Shown here piece by piece: positions 11,676-20,697 of a DNA stretch of 64,000 nucleotides (position 1 is its first letter; every line of letters begins with the position of its first letter). The position numbers and the translations under genes are program-made. The notes beneath the pieces are model-generated. The model was not told the origin of the DNA. It searched no databases and saw only the letters and a program-made list of their open reading frames with translations. This stretch comes from Candidatus Gastranaerophilales bacterium (GTDB lineage Bacteria; Cyanobacteriota; Vampirovibrionia; Gastranaerophilales; Gastranaerophilaceae), in NCBI GenBank assembly GCA_017560095.1, contig JAFYOU010000006.1, forward strand, positions 1 through 64,000, written 5' to 3'.

Positions 11676-13106
11676 ATGAATATAAATTCCATTCCCCATT
11701 TACGCAATAGTGTGGTATTAACAAAAGCAAACACTAAGAACAATAAAAATTTAACTTTACCACCAACAAACAATAATTATGTGACAAAACTTTCAAATTG
11801 TAATACAGCTTTATATTTCCATCCCTCATTTAAAGCACTAAAGCAACAAAGCACCATTGACGCTCTGAGAGCGCAAAACGAATCAGAATCATATAACTTA
11901 CAAAAAGAAGATAGCTTTCATAGTCTTCCTCAAAGTTTAGCCGAGGATTTTCGTCATCAAAGAAAACATGTCGTTGGTGGTGGCGCCATTGTAACGACAG
12001 ATCTTTTTGATATCAAAGGAGCATATAAGTTATTCCACGGAAACGATGGTGTCTTATACCTTTTTGACCCATCAGAAAAAGTGGAAACTCCTGATGGATA
12101 TAATCGTCACGAAACTTTTGACGACATTCAAAAAGGTTCAGCTTTTATATATTCACCAAACACATGCCATGTAGAACAAGTTGAATCTTTATCGCAAAGA
12201 GAAGGTATATCCGGTGTATACGTTGAAAAACCAATGTGCATAAACAGGGAAGAACTTGCTCGTTTAGAAAAAGTTGTCAAAACGCCAAATCGCAATCCTC
12301 TTTATTTTGGAGATTATTTTTATTTTGCACAAATTGCAGCTTTAAGGTTAATGGGCGTTCCAATGCCATACAAAGATTCGGTTCATATTGAATTTGACAA
12401 CTCTGAAAATAAAAAATTCACAAATTCAGTTGAAAACGCAATAGCATTTTTTAAACCAGACGAAATAAAATCCATAGAATGCAGATTTTGTGAACAAGGT
12501 GCAGACGATGTAACCGAAAGAAAATGGTTACAGGATCGCTCAAAAGGCGGAGGCGTATTACTTGATTTACAAGTGCATGTCTTTAATTTGCTAAATTTAA
12601 TGGGTTTAGAATTAACCAGTATAGACAAATTAGAAGGAAAAAAATATCCTTACCCATTTAACAAAATGCATGACTCAAACATACCTCCCAAAGAAAGAGA
12701 AAGAGGCGTTTTCGCAGATATGCGCCCCGGAGAAGTTGAAGACAAAGTTACAATAAAAGGAAAAATTAATCATAACATTGACGCCAATTATACAGTAGCT
12801 CAATACATGGAAGAAAGAGAAGATACAATTACCATCAGAGGTAAAAATTCTCAAAAAATTAGAATTACTGTTAACGATTTTGACAAAAAAGTAGAATTGC
12901 TTGATGAAAACGATAATGTTATCGCACGTGCAGGAACAAATTTACACGCGTATGCTCTTATGTTACATCATGCTCAAACACATTTTAACGACCCAAATAC
13001 AAAAGAAACTCCAATGTTTTTTGATACACAAAAAAAATCATTAGAGCAAATTTTTGAAATACAAGAACAACTGTATAGCAAAGCGGATTCTTCTTTAAAT
13101 AATTAA
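11676..13106 (+). CDS. Gfo/Idh/MocA-like oxidoreductase with an N-terminal tag
   Basis: 476-aa protein. From about residue 100 it resembles NAD(P)-dependent Gfo/Idh/MocA oxidoreductases: a Rossmann-like start (VVGGGAIVTTDLF), the VEKPMC segment with the catalytic-region EKP near 184, and GGGVLLDLQVHVFNLL near 290 containing the family's D/H pair. The first 90 residues are low complexity and contain FHPSFKA, a short motif I also see as ISFTA in the protein at 52154. The glycine pattern GGGAIV departs from GxGxxG, so cofactor binding may differ. AAGGG lies upstream of the ATG. Substrate unknown. Confidence 0.7.
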   Translation: MNINSIPHLRNSVVLTKANTKNNKNLTLPPTNNNYVTKLSNCNTALYFHPSFKALKQQSTIDALRAQNESESYNLQKEDSFHSLPQSLAEDFRHQRKHVVGGGAIVTTDLFDIKGAYKLFHGNDGVLYLFDPSEKVETPDGYNRHETFDDIQKGSAFIYSPNTCHVEQVESLSQREGISGVYVEKPMCINREELARLEKVVKTPNRNPLYFGDYFYFAQIAALRLMGVPMPYKDSVHIEFDNSENKKFTNSVENAIAFFKPDEIKSIECRFCEQGADDVTERKWLQDRSKGGGVLLDLQVHVFNLLNLMGLELTSIDKLEGKKYPYPFNKMHDSNIPPKERERGVFADMRPGEVEDKVTIKGKINHNIDANYTVAQYMEEREDTITIRGKNSQKIRITVNDFDKKVELLDENDNVIARAGTNLHAYALMLHHAQTHFNDPNTKETPMFFDTQKKSLEQIFEIQEQLYSKADSSLNN

Positions 13107-13213
13107 AAATCAAACTATTAAAAAGCCAAAAATCGAACCTCAGAAGATATTTACGGTGAGAAACAAGTAAAATATCTAACAATTAAATTTCGCTTGCTAA
13201 TGTTAAGATTTCT

Positions 13214-16200
13214 CTATTTGCTTAAATTGCAAAGAATACTCTTATAAGGACAATATTCACAAGATGTTTTACAAGGTGTTGGTTCAAAATTATGTGATTT
13301 TATACCTTTAATTGCGTTTCTATATTTATCTAAAATACGCTCAATATCATCATCTGAATAATAAATTGTGCAAGATTTATCATATTCTTGTGGGAATAAA
13401 AATGTTGTTTCTTCTACTTTTCTTCCCTCTTTATCGGTTTTTTCAAGAAAATATTTATATAATCCCATTTGAATATAATAATCTTCATGGATTCCCAACT
13501 TTTCATCATTAGAATCAGTTAAGCAAATTTCTTTTTTGGTCTTTGCTCTACCTGTTTTATAATCAAAAATTCTAAATTTGCCATCAACTAAATTCACTCT
13601 ATCTGGAAGTCCTTTAAATTGAACCCCTTCAAAATCAGCTATGATATCTTTTTCAATATTATAAATTGTATTAATATCAACCAAACTCAAATCTTTTTCA
13701 AAAAATTCTTTAATCGAAGTTTTTGCTATTGTTTTATATTGTTCTCTTTGATTTAGTGATGAAAAAGCAAATTTATCAATTTGAGTTTCAACCTCACTAA
13801 CAAAAGTTTCACTATCATAAAACACTTTATTTTCTATTGCATATTTAACCGCATTTTCGCAAGCTTTATGAACAGCGGAGCCAAAATTCATTGAATCAGG
13901 AATTGAGAAATTAGGCGAATTTAAACCCAAGATTTTATCAAAGAAAAACATTCTTGGACATTTTAAATATGGATTAATTAAAGATGGAGAATAATATTTT
14001 ATTTCTGAAATTGCACTATCAATATTTGATTTGAAATCTCTAACATAATCATAATCTTTAATTGTTAGCGCATTTGCCCAATTATAGATTTGAGGTTCAT
14101 TTTTTTCTTCGCAATAGTTATTTATTTCTAATAAATCCTGAGGAATTTCTTGAACCTTTAATAATGCACTATGTCCATCTCCAGCACTTGTTCCAATGTA
14201 TGAAAGCCTAAGCGTATGCTTTGCTCTTGTCATACCAACATACATTTTATTGATTTTATCAGCTAGCTTATATGCTTTCCATTGCGCATCTGTTCTTTCA
14301 TCAGCACTTGATAGTGGAACAGGTGGTTTAATAATTGGATGAGGACAACTTTCCCACTTGCTTGATTTTAAAGATGGCATATAAACATATTCATATTCCA
14401 ACCCTTTTGAGCTTTGATATGTTGTTAGTTGAATAGCATTCATTTTTATTGAATCTTTTTCAATTTTTAAATCAATTTTATCGTTTTGAAGCATATCAAG
14501 ATATTCAACAAAATCTTCTAAATTAACTTTTCTAAATTGACTAGAGTACAAATACGCTTCATCTAGTAATCTTTTTAGCGCTAAAGTATTTTCAAGTTTA
14601 TTTGTTTCAAAATTAAAGAAGAAATCTAAAATACCAGTTTTAGAAGCACATTGAGCAACTACCCTATAAACAGTTTCACCCGATAGCATTGTTGTTCTTA
14701 AATATTCATAAGTTTTAATGAATTTTTTAATATCATTTAGTGCTTCTTCTTTTTTAGCTAATTCTTTCATAGCTAGAATAAAATTCTTGTGTTTAGAATT
14801 TTCTTCTTGCAATAAATTAAATGATTTTGCTGAAAAATTAAATGGTGGCAATAATAAAAGCCTGAATAATTTATCTGAATTTAAGTCTGGATTAACCAAT
14901 GTTTGCAAATAATAGTACAAAACCATTGATGATTTTATAGCAAAAATGCTTTTACCATCTTTTAATTCATAAGGGATGTTTCTGTTGTGTAATTGCTCAG
15001 CATAATAAGCTAGTTCATCATTACTTGTTGATAAAATTGCAATTTGAGAATAATCTTTTTCTTTTGTTTCTTTGTCTATTGGACAAGAAGATGAATTTAT
15101 CAGTTCATCAATTTCTTTTACTATATCTAATGCTTGAGATACTTCATCATAATAGATATTAAGTCGAACTTTATTATCTTTAGTTATAACTTCATCATTA
15201 ACTGCTTTTAAGTTAATTTCTTTATCTAACAATTCTGCGTTTTGTTCAGCTACGGTTCTTGCTACATCTAAAATCGTTTGAGTTGAGCGTCTATTTTCAA
15301 CAAATTTTATTGGAGATTTAATTTCTTCTTTATATTTATCCCAAAAAGCTTGAATGCTATCAATCCTTGCTCCTTGAGAAGCATTAATAATTTGTTTATC
15401 ATCACCAACTACAAAAACATTTCCCTTTATTGAATTATCGACAAGATGAAAAATTAATTCATTTTGAGAGCGATTTGTATCTTGATATTCATCGATAATA
15501 ATATAGTCGTATTGATTTGAGATATTTTGAGCAAAACTTGGGTCAGATTCAAATTTCTCTAAAATATAGTTAATCATATCATCATAATCGATATAACTAC
15601 CTAATTCCATTTTTTCTCGATATAAGTTGAAAAATCGGTATAGTTCTCTAATTTTCGCTATTTTAATTTCAATTTTTTCAATATTTGCTTCATAGTTTTT
15701 TCTTTTCTTTGGAGCAAAATCTCTTTCATATTCTAACGCCTCGATTGCAGGCAACCATTCAGAGTCACTTTTGATATTTTCTTCTAATTGCTGAGCTTCT
15801 TTATCTAAAATTCTATATCTTTTTAAATATCCAATACCCTTTTCAATGGATTCAAAAGAAGAGTATTTATTAGCTTTTTCACTTTTATAATGCACAGCAT
15901 CACTAATTTCATCAATACATTCTTTAATTAATGCTCTTTTAATGCTGTCAGGGATTAATTGAATTGAGGCTGAAACATTGAATTCATCAGAATATTCACC
16001 AATTAACTTATTGCAAAAACTATGAAAAGTATGAATTTCAACGTTATTATTGTTTTCATCTAGCTCTTCTAAAACTCTTTTTTTCATCTCCGCAGCACCT
16101 GCTCGAGAATATGTCATACAAAGAATTCTCTCTGGCTTAACACCTTGTAAAATCATCGCTTGGAGTCTTTTTATAACAGTATAAGTTTTACCCGTTCCAG

Positions 16201-16300
16201 GTCCAGCTAAAACAAGAAACTTTCCATCAAGATTTTCAACGCATAATTTTTGCTTATCATTTAATTTTGAAAGAATTTCATCTAGTTTATCTACTGCCAT
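13214..16300 (-). CDS. UvrD/Rep-family helicase fused to an Fe-S PD-(D/E)XK nuclease
   Basis: 1028-aa DNA-repair type enzyme. Superfamily 1 helicase motifs: Walker A AGPGTGKT at residues 32-39, motif II IDEYQDT near 267, motif III VGDDKQ, and motif VI YVGMTRAK. The C-terminal third holds a RecB/AddB-like nuclease domain with FDYKTGRAK (catalytic D and K) near 913. LKCPRMFFF together with the C-terminal C-x3-C-x2-C-x6-C gives cysteines as in AddB-type iron-sulfur nucleases. It may act alone or with an AddB-like partner that is not in the window. GGGAG precedes the ATG. Recombination repair and defence roles are both possible. Confidence 0.88.
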   Translation of the reverse strand: MAVDKLDEILSKLNDKQKLCVENLDGKFLVLAGPGTGKTYTVIKRLQAMILQGVKPERILCMTYSRAGAAEMKKRVLEELDENNNNVEIHTFHSFCNKLIGEYSDEFNVSASIQLIPDSIKRALIKECIDEISDAVHYKSEKANKYSSFESIEKGIGYLKRYRILDKEAQQLEENIKSDSEWLPAIEALEYERDFAPKKRKNYEANIEKIEIKIAKIRELYRFFNLYREKMELGSYIDYDDMINYILEKFESDPSFAQNISNQYDYIIIDEYQDTNRSQNELIFHLVDNSIKGNVFVVGDDKQIINASQGARIDSIQAFWDKYKEEIKSPIKFVENRRSTQTILDVARTVAEQNAELLDKEINLKAVNDEVITKDNKVRLNIYYDEVSQALDIVKEIDELINSSSCPIDKETKEKDYSQIAILSTSNDELAYYAEQLHNRNIPYELKDGKSIFAIKSSMVLYYYLQTLVNPDLNSDKLFRLLLLPPFNFSAKSFNLLQEENSKHKNFILAMKELAKKEEALNDIKKFIKTYEYLRTTMLSGETVYRVVAQCASKTGILDFFFNFETNKLENTLALKRLLDEAYLYSSQFRKVNLEDFVEYLDMLQNDKIDLKIEKDSIKMNAIQLTTYQSSKGLEYEYVYMPSLKSSKWESCPHPIIKPPVPLSSADERTDAQWKAYKLADKINKMYVGMTRAKHTLRLSYIGTSAGDGHSALLKVQEIPQDLLEINNYCEEKNEPQIYNWANALTIKDYDYVRDFKSNIDSAISEIKYYSPSLINPYLKCPRMFFFDKILGLNSPNFSIPDSMNFGSAVHKACENAVKYAIENKVFYDSETFVSEVETQIDKFAFSSLNQREQYKTIAKTSIKEFFEKDLSLVDINTIYNIEKDIIADFEGVQFKGLPDRVNLVDGKFRIFDYKTGRAKTKKEICLTDSNDEKLGIHEDYYIQMGLYKYFLEKTDKEGRKVEETTFLFPQEYDKSCTIYYSDDDIERILDKYRNAIKGIKSHNFEPTPCKTSCEYCPYKSILCNLSK

Positions 16301-16813
16301 CTTGACTCCCAGTTTATAAAATTAAAATCAATAAAATAATCTTATAATATTTGACTATCTTATGCAATTTAAATAAAAAACATAGCTTTTTTCAAATTTT
16401 ATATTACATTAAAACACTTATCAAAATAAATTTAAATGCCTCTCGTGATTTAAGCAATTTTTTCCATTTTTTTGACTGAGTATATTTTCCGTGCCTTAAT
16501 TCCTCAAAATTAGTATTGAGTATTATTGCGAAGTTCAACAATAACAAGTCCGCACAATGTGTTGCTAGGTCTATAATAAAGCCATAGATGTGAAGAAAAG
16601 AAAATGATAACAATTTTTTTCTTTACATGTTCTAACTAATTTTGCAAAACCCAAAGGACAGATTAGCTCCATTTTACCTTTCAATGTCAAGTATCGCTCT
16701 TGCTTCTGGCAATATCAAGGATTTTAGGCTATATTGTATCTTTTGAACACATATAATTATAAAAATTGGCAGTGCAGGGATAAAATTAAATCATTAAAAA
16801 TATATAATTAAAC
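16301..16813. other. 513-bp intergenic gap
   Basis: AT-rich DNA between the helicase and hipA. A minus-strand reading frame at 16404-16613 has no ribosome binding site or recognisable domain. The only notable element is the 17-bp repeat at 16738-16754, whose twin lies beyond hipB. Confidence 0.6.
16738..16754 (+). repeat. 17-bp direct repeat, left copy, flanking hipBA
   Basis: ATCTTTTGAACACATAT; the identical sequence is at 18449-18465. Flanking TGTATT and ATTAT sequences are also partly shared. Confidence 0.75.
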
Positions 16814-18049
16814 TCAAACATTCTCTTTTAATTTCTTTTCAAGTCTTTCACTGTTGTTAATAACAACATCCAAAATTTCCTTGCCAATTGTATTATCAAA
16901 ACTTTCAATAACTTCTTTGGTTATATCTGGTAAAATTTCACATTGGTTTTTAATAACTTTTTTCAATTGAGTAAAACTGATATTCAAATCAGACGCCAAT
17001 TTTTCAAAATGTCTTATTAAAATTTTGTTATGTTCATAATGACCACCAATTTTCATTGCCATTTTACTTGTTAAGCCATCATAAACCATTGAACATAAAA
17101 TATCATAACAAGGGGCAAAAACTATTTCGCCATTATCATAATGAAGAATGGAGAAGTTTTTTGCGTGAGCATCATTATTTCCAATTAAATAATTGAAAAT
17201 CATAAGTTCAATAAATTGTTTAATTGAAACTGTTGGTTTTGATGTTTGTTTTAATATTTCAAAGCAATCAACAAAAGATGCACCGCCTTCTGCTTGGTAT
17301 TTGTATGCACTTGGAATATTTAATGCTTGAGAGAAATCTTCTTGATGAATTCTTTTAATTTTATTATCTTTAATTTCTCTATCATATCTTTCAATTAAAA
17401 AATATTTTGTTTTGTTGGCATAGCGAATTTCAATATTTGGAACTTTTAAGCCTAATTTCTTTGCGACATTTAAGCAAATATATTCATTTTCTACCGTTTC
17501 TTTGTAATCTTTAATGGCAGGCTTTAAAATATGCGTTGTTGGAGTAGTGTTATCTAAAAGTGCAATTTTATTATCAATTAAAACAACTGCCGTTTTATCT
17601 TGTGCACCTGCTAAAGATAATCTTTTATCCTTGCTTAAAGCTAAAGGTTTTTTAGGAAGATTATTGATATATTTTTCTAATTCATCATCAGATAAAATAT
17701 TGCCTTCAATATCATAATATTCTTTTAAATCTTTTTGTTCTTTATCAAAAAACGCAACAGCACCCGCGCAATCATATCCAATTGCTTTTAAAATCGAAAA
17801 ATCATTTTTAGGGTTAATCCCATATTTTTTACCAATTGCAATTCTAACATTTTCTGATTCTGGTAATAGCCCATTAAAAAAACCTTTGCAATCTTTATGT
17901 AGGAATTCTTTTTTAGAAATAGGTAAACTTAGAGAAAGCGGATTTTTGACATTTTCATCGTAGCAAAAATTAAACCCACCAAGGTCATCTTTAAATAATT
18001 CGCCAACTTTAACATTATTCAGATATACATAAAGTAAGTCATTACTCAT
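16814..18049 (-). CDS. hipA: HipA-type Ser/Thr kinase toxin
   Basis: Type II toxin whose family phosphorylates glutamyl-tRNA synthetase or related targets and triggers persistence. The 411-aa protein has the HipA N-terminal domain (residues 1-100), a Gly/Ser-rich loop SLAGAQDK at about 145, the kinase catalytic loop YLIGNNDAHAKN near 290 with the catalytic Asp, and the metal-binding YDIL segment near 315. All key residues appear intact, so it is probably active. Its ATG overlaps the end of hipB by 8 nt, giving strict translational coupling. The pair lies between 17-bp direct repeats. Confidence 0.92.
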   Translation of the reverse strand: MSNDLLYVYLNNVKVGELFKDDLGGFNFCYDENVKNPLSLSLPISKKEFLHKDCKGFFNGLLPESENVRIAIGKKYGINPKNDFSILKAIGYDCAGAVAFFDKEQKDLKEYYDIEGNILSDDELEKYINNLPKKPLALSKDKRLSLAGAQDKTAVVLIDNKIALLDNTTPTTHILKPAIKDYKETVENEYICLNVAKKLGLKVPNIEIRYANKTKYFLIERYDREIKDNKIKRIHQEDFSQALNIPSAYKYQAEGGASFVDCFEILKQTSKPTVSIKQFIELMIFNYLIGNNDAHAKNFSILHYDNGEIVFAPCYDILCSMVYDGLTSKMAMKIGGHYEHNKILIRHFEKLASDLNISFTQLKKVIKNQCEILPDITKEVIESFDNTIGKEILDVVINNSERLEKKLKENV

Positions 18050-18251
18050 TTATGACACCTAATTTCAAACCCAACATTGAGCAAACTTTTAAAACTTTTC
18101 CAATTTGAGCAGTTTCTTTTCCTGCTTCAATATCGACAATAAAGCGAATACCGACATTTGAAGCCAATGCTAAGTCGTTTTGAGTTAAACCTTGCTCTTT
18201 TCTTTTAGTTTTAATTAAAGCGCCCAATTCAGCCATATCTTTAAATTGCAT
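18042..18251 (-). CDS. hipB: HipB-type antitoxin, Xre-family HTH
   Basis: 69-aa DNA-binding antitoxin with a Cro/C1-type HTH (LGALIKTKRKEQGLTQNDLA then a second helix ending FIVDIEAGKET). I start it at the ATG at 18251 rather than a TTG at 18302: AAAGG lies 10 nt upstream of the ATG, and the upstream extension would run through the promoter. It represses its own operon in known HipBA systems; the operators and promoter described next fit that. It forms one transcript with hipA. Confidence 0.9.
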   Translation of the reverse strand: MQFKDMAELGALIKTKRKEQGLTQNDLALASNVGIRFIVDIEAGKETAQIGKVLKVCSMLGLKLGVINE

Positions 18252-18257
18252 AAAAAA

Positions 18258-18372
18258 TTTACCTTTCGGTAAAATTTTACTAAATTTTTTAAAAAAAATC
18301 AATATCTTTACCGCTCGGGAAATTTAAGCATGATTTATGATATATTTATATCAAATTTACCCGCTCGGGAAA
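18258..18372 (-). promoter_or_regulatory. hipBA promoter with three evenly spaced operators
   Basis: Palindromes begin at 18258 (TTTACC-TTTC-GGTAAA), 18307 (TTTACC-GCTC-GGGAAA) and 18356 (TTTACC-CGCTC-GGGAAA), exactly 49 bp apart. A minus-strand promoter lies between the first two: -35 TTGATT at 18297-18302, 17-bp spacer, -10 TAAAAT at 18274-18279. Operator 1 touches the -10 and covers the start site and hipB Shine-Dalgarno; operator 2 abuts the -35. HipB binding at these sites would block transcription, and the even spacing would allow looping or stacked HipBA complexes. Confidence 0.8.
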
Positions 18373-18448
18373 GTTATTTTCTGAATTCATTATTGCTTTA
18401 TTGCGCCTATTTTTTAATTTTAATAATACTAAAAGCGTGTTGTATTAT

Positions 18449-18465
18449 ATCTTTTGAACACATAT
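18449..18465 (+). repeat. 17-bp direct repeat, right copy, flanking hipBA
   Basis: Second copy of the 17-mer at 16738-16754, placed exactly at the stop codon of the WYL gene. The two copies bracket hipBA and its operators. Confidence 0.75.
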
Positions 18466-19427
18466 TAATAATTATCTAAATTTTCTTTTAGATAATTCTT
18501 ATAAGTTTCTTTTAAACTTTCTGGTTTATTAATCTTACAACCCTTGCCCCATTTAAAAATATGCCAGATAATTTCACGTTCTCCGCAAGCTTTAAAATTA
18601 ACTAATAAATTTCCATTCTTTTGCTTTTTAATAGTTTGTGTTGGATGGAAATTATAGTCCATTGCTTCTATTGCAAGCGACTTATCAAACTCCAATTCAA
18701 CATCTAAAATTTCACCTTGATAAACCCCAAAAGATCTATTTGCAAATTCTTGAAGATTAAAATTATGTTTTTTAAATTTAGCTTCTGTCATTTTTAGGTT
18801 TTTAAATTTATGCAAAGTATAAGTATAAATATCATCCCCTTTTGCTTTTTCGTGAGCTATTAAATATGTTTTTTCGCCATAAATTAACCCTAAAGGTTCT
18901 AATATTCTTTTTTTATTATGATAAATTCCAACTAATTTTTTACTTTGCGATAGAGCGTTTTTAACTTCTTCAAGCGTTTCAATATCAATTTTATACTGAG
19001 GGATTTGTTTTATTGCGTGTCCCTGAGTTTGCATTAAGAGTTTAATATTTTCTTCATTAGTTAAAGTGTTTTTGATATTAATCGCTTGTAATTTTTCAAT
19101 TGTTTTTCTTAATTGGATTTTTATTTCTTTATTTGTTGTTCTTTTAATTAAATTTTCAAGTCCGATCAATTCTTCTTTATCAAGAGTTATTAAAGAATTA
19201 ATTGAATAATTGATAAACCCCCAATGTTTTTGTGCGTCAGCCGTATCTATTTCATCAATCGATGGGAAAATATTTAATAAGCTATCTCTCATCCTCTCAG
19301 CCGTGCGACGAGAAACATTATATCTTTCCATAATATCTGAAATAGTAATTCCAAGACTTTTTGATTGCATAAAAATAGCTAAATCTAAAATGTCTGAAAC
19401 ACGAGAATATCTAGGTTTATCTTGCAT
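18465..19427 (-). CDS. WYL-domain transcriptional regulator (copy 1)
   Basis: 320-aa regulator: N-terminal winged helix (residues 5-55, KPRYSRVSDI then YNVSRRTAERMRDSL), a WYL domain at about 150-225 and a C-terminal WCX-like domain (FHPTQTIKKQ, GEREIIWHIFKWG). Such proteins sense nucleic acid or nucleotide ligands and often control defence genes. AAGGGAG precedes the ATG. It is divergent, with 71 bp between, from the membrane protein at 19499. It closely resembles the regulator at 30880 and the truncated one at 34310, showing duplication within the island. Confidence 0.88.
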   Translation of the reverse strand: MQDKPRYSRVSDILDLAIFMQSKSLGITISDIMERYNVSRRTAERMRDSLLNIFPSIDEIDTADAQKHWGFINYSINSLITLDKEELIGLENLIKRTTNKEIKIQLRKTIEKLQAINIKNTLTNEENIKLLMQTQGHAIKQIPQYKIDIETLEEVKNALSQSKKLVGIYHNKKRILEPLGLIYGEKTYLIAHEKAKGDDIYTYTLHKFKNLKMTEAKFKKHNFNLQEFANRSFGVYQGEILDVELEFDKSLAIEAMDYNFHPTQTIKKQKNGNLLVNFKACGEREIIWHIFKWGKGCKINKPESLKETYKNYLKENLDNY

Positions 19428-19462
19428 AATTAAACTCCCTTTTGAAATTATTATATATTATG

Positions 19463-19480
19463 TCCATTTTTGACGCAAGG
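19463..19480 (+). promoter_or_regulatory. Shared island promoter element upstream of the gene at 19499
   Basis: CCATTTTTGACGCAAGG, a weaker member of the CCnnTTnTGnCGTAT set seen before other island genes; the TTGACG part may act as a -35. Confidence 0.4.
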
Positions 19481-19498
19481 AGAGAATAAAATAAAACT

Positions 19499-20521
19499 AT
19501 GAAAAAGAATAAGTTTTTTTATGGCAAACATTTTGAAGCTCTTGGCAATATCTGGGACGGCATTTATGGAAAAGCGGAAGAATTTGCCAAAAATCAAATA
19601 GATAAAACATTAAATAAATCTAGATTTATATTTAACTTCAAAAACGATTCGTACGATATTGGTATGTATAACTATCGAGAAAATCGTTGGTTTGATATTA
19701 TATATTATCTCGAACGGCACAATTCCAAAATTCAAATTATTTCAGCCGCACCAGCTTTTGCCGGCATAGTAAATAAAGTGATTTTAAAAGATAAATATGC
19801 TTGGGAGAATAATGTCGAAGGCGTATTTGCTGTTGAAACACAAAGTGCGAACAGATTAATATTAAATTACTATGACCCATTTTTTATAGAAAATAGTCAA
19901 AATTTTGAATTTAACAAAGTACAAGCAATAACTCTTTCTGGAGTTGCATTATCTGCAAAAAAATTGAAAGAAGAAAGCCATGTTTATACTGAAGGCAACT
20001 ATTATAAACATTGTCTTAAAGAATTTTTAAAAGAAAACCCAGATAAAACAAAAGATGATTTTGAGCCTGTTGTAGTTCGTATGCAAGCAGAACACTTCAG
20101 AATGTGTATTGGAACAGATGAAGTTTGCACACATGAAATTGTTGGCTTAATTGAAGATATCAAATACACCAAAATTTTAGGTAAAAAAACTGCTATCTTG
20201 ACAGTTAATCTTGAACATCGAGAAGATAACGAATTTTTCTATATATACATATATGTTAGTGAACATCTGCTTAAAAAATATAAACCAAAAATTGGCGAAG
20301 GCTTGCACGCAAGAGTTTGGCTAAACGGTTATTTTGCAAATGAAGAAACAATAGAAGAAAAAAGCATTGTTTTGAAAGACTTCTGGGTTTTGTTTATTAT
20401 TCTTACGTTGTTTTTCGCCCTTGAAATATTTTCAACTAAAACCAATATTTATACAGTCAAACCAAAACCACCACAAATCGAATACAAACAAGAACAGATT
20501 GATTTTAAAAGGATAAAATAA
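19499..20521 (+). CDS. Hypothetical protein with a C-terminal membrane anchor
   Basis: 340-aa protein of unknown function. It has no signal peptide; a single hydrophobic segment near residues 295-313 (FWVLFIILTLFFALEIF) is followed by a short Pro/Lys-rich tail, so it is likely tail-anchored with most of the chain in the cytosol. Residues about 215-285 (EIVGLIEDIKY onward) have an alternating pattern that could be an OB-like barrel; this is a guess. GGAGAG is upstream of the ATG. It is divergent from WYL copy 1 and carries the island promoter element, so it may be the regulator's target. Confidence 0.65.
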   Translation: MKKNKFFYGKHFEALGNIWDGIYGKAEEFAKNQIDKTLNKSRFIFNFKNDSYDIGMYNYRENRWFDIIYYLERHNSKIQIISAAPAFAGIVNKVILKDKYAWENNVEGVFAVETQSANRLILNYYDPFFIENSQNFEFNKVQAITLSGVALSAKKLKEESHVYTEGNYYKHCLKEFLKENPDKTKDDFEPVVVRMQAEHFRMCIGTDEVCTHEIVGLIEDIKYTKILGKKTAILTVNLEHREDNEFFYIYIYVSEHLLKKYKPKIGEGLHARVWLNGYFANEETIEEKSIVLKDFWVLFIILTLFFALEIFSTKTNIYTVKPKPPQIEYKQEQIDFKRIK

Positions 20522-20531
20522 AGGAAAACAT

Positions 20532-20660
20532 ATGTTAAATACGCTTTTAATACTATTTGGAATTGGATGCATCACAAAAGATGTTGATAATTGTTGCGAT
20601 GCGTTAGTTGAAATTTTCGAAGATGAATTTGAAGAAGAATTTAAAGATGAAGATTGGTAA
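20532..20660 (+). CDS. Small acidic-tailed peptide, 42 aa
   Basis: Short ORF 11 bp after the membrane protein, with AAGGAAA 5-6 nt before the ATG. It has a hydrophobic start (MLNTLLILFGIGC), then CC and a strongly acidic end (EDEFEEEFKDEDW). The spacing and ribosome binding site suggest it is translated as part of the 19499 operon. Function unknown; chance is not excluded. Confidence 0.45.
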   Translation: MLNTLLILFGIGCITKDVDNCCDALVEIFEDEFEEEFKDEDW

Positions 20661-20697
20661 ATTTGCTTCAAAAAAATAAGGCAAGTAAAATTAAAAT

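Noticed and set aside
16404-16613. Minus-strand frame of 69 codons in the gap before hipA
   Set aside because: No ribosome binding site, no domain, composition of a chance frame; a decayed gene cannot be excluded.
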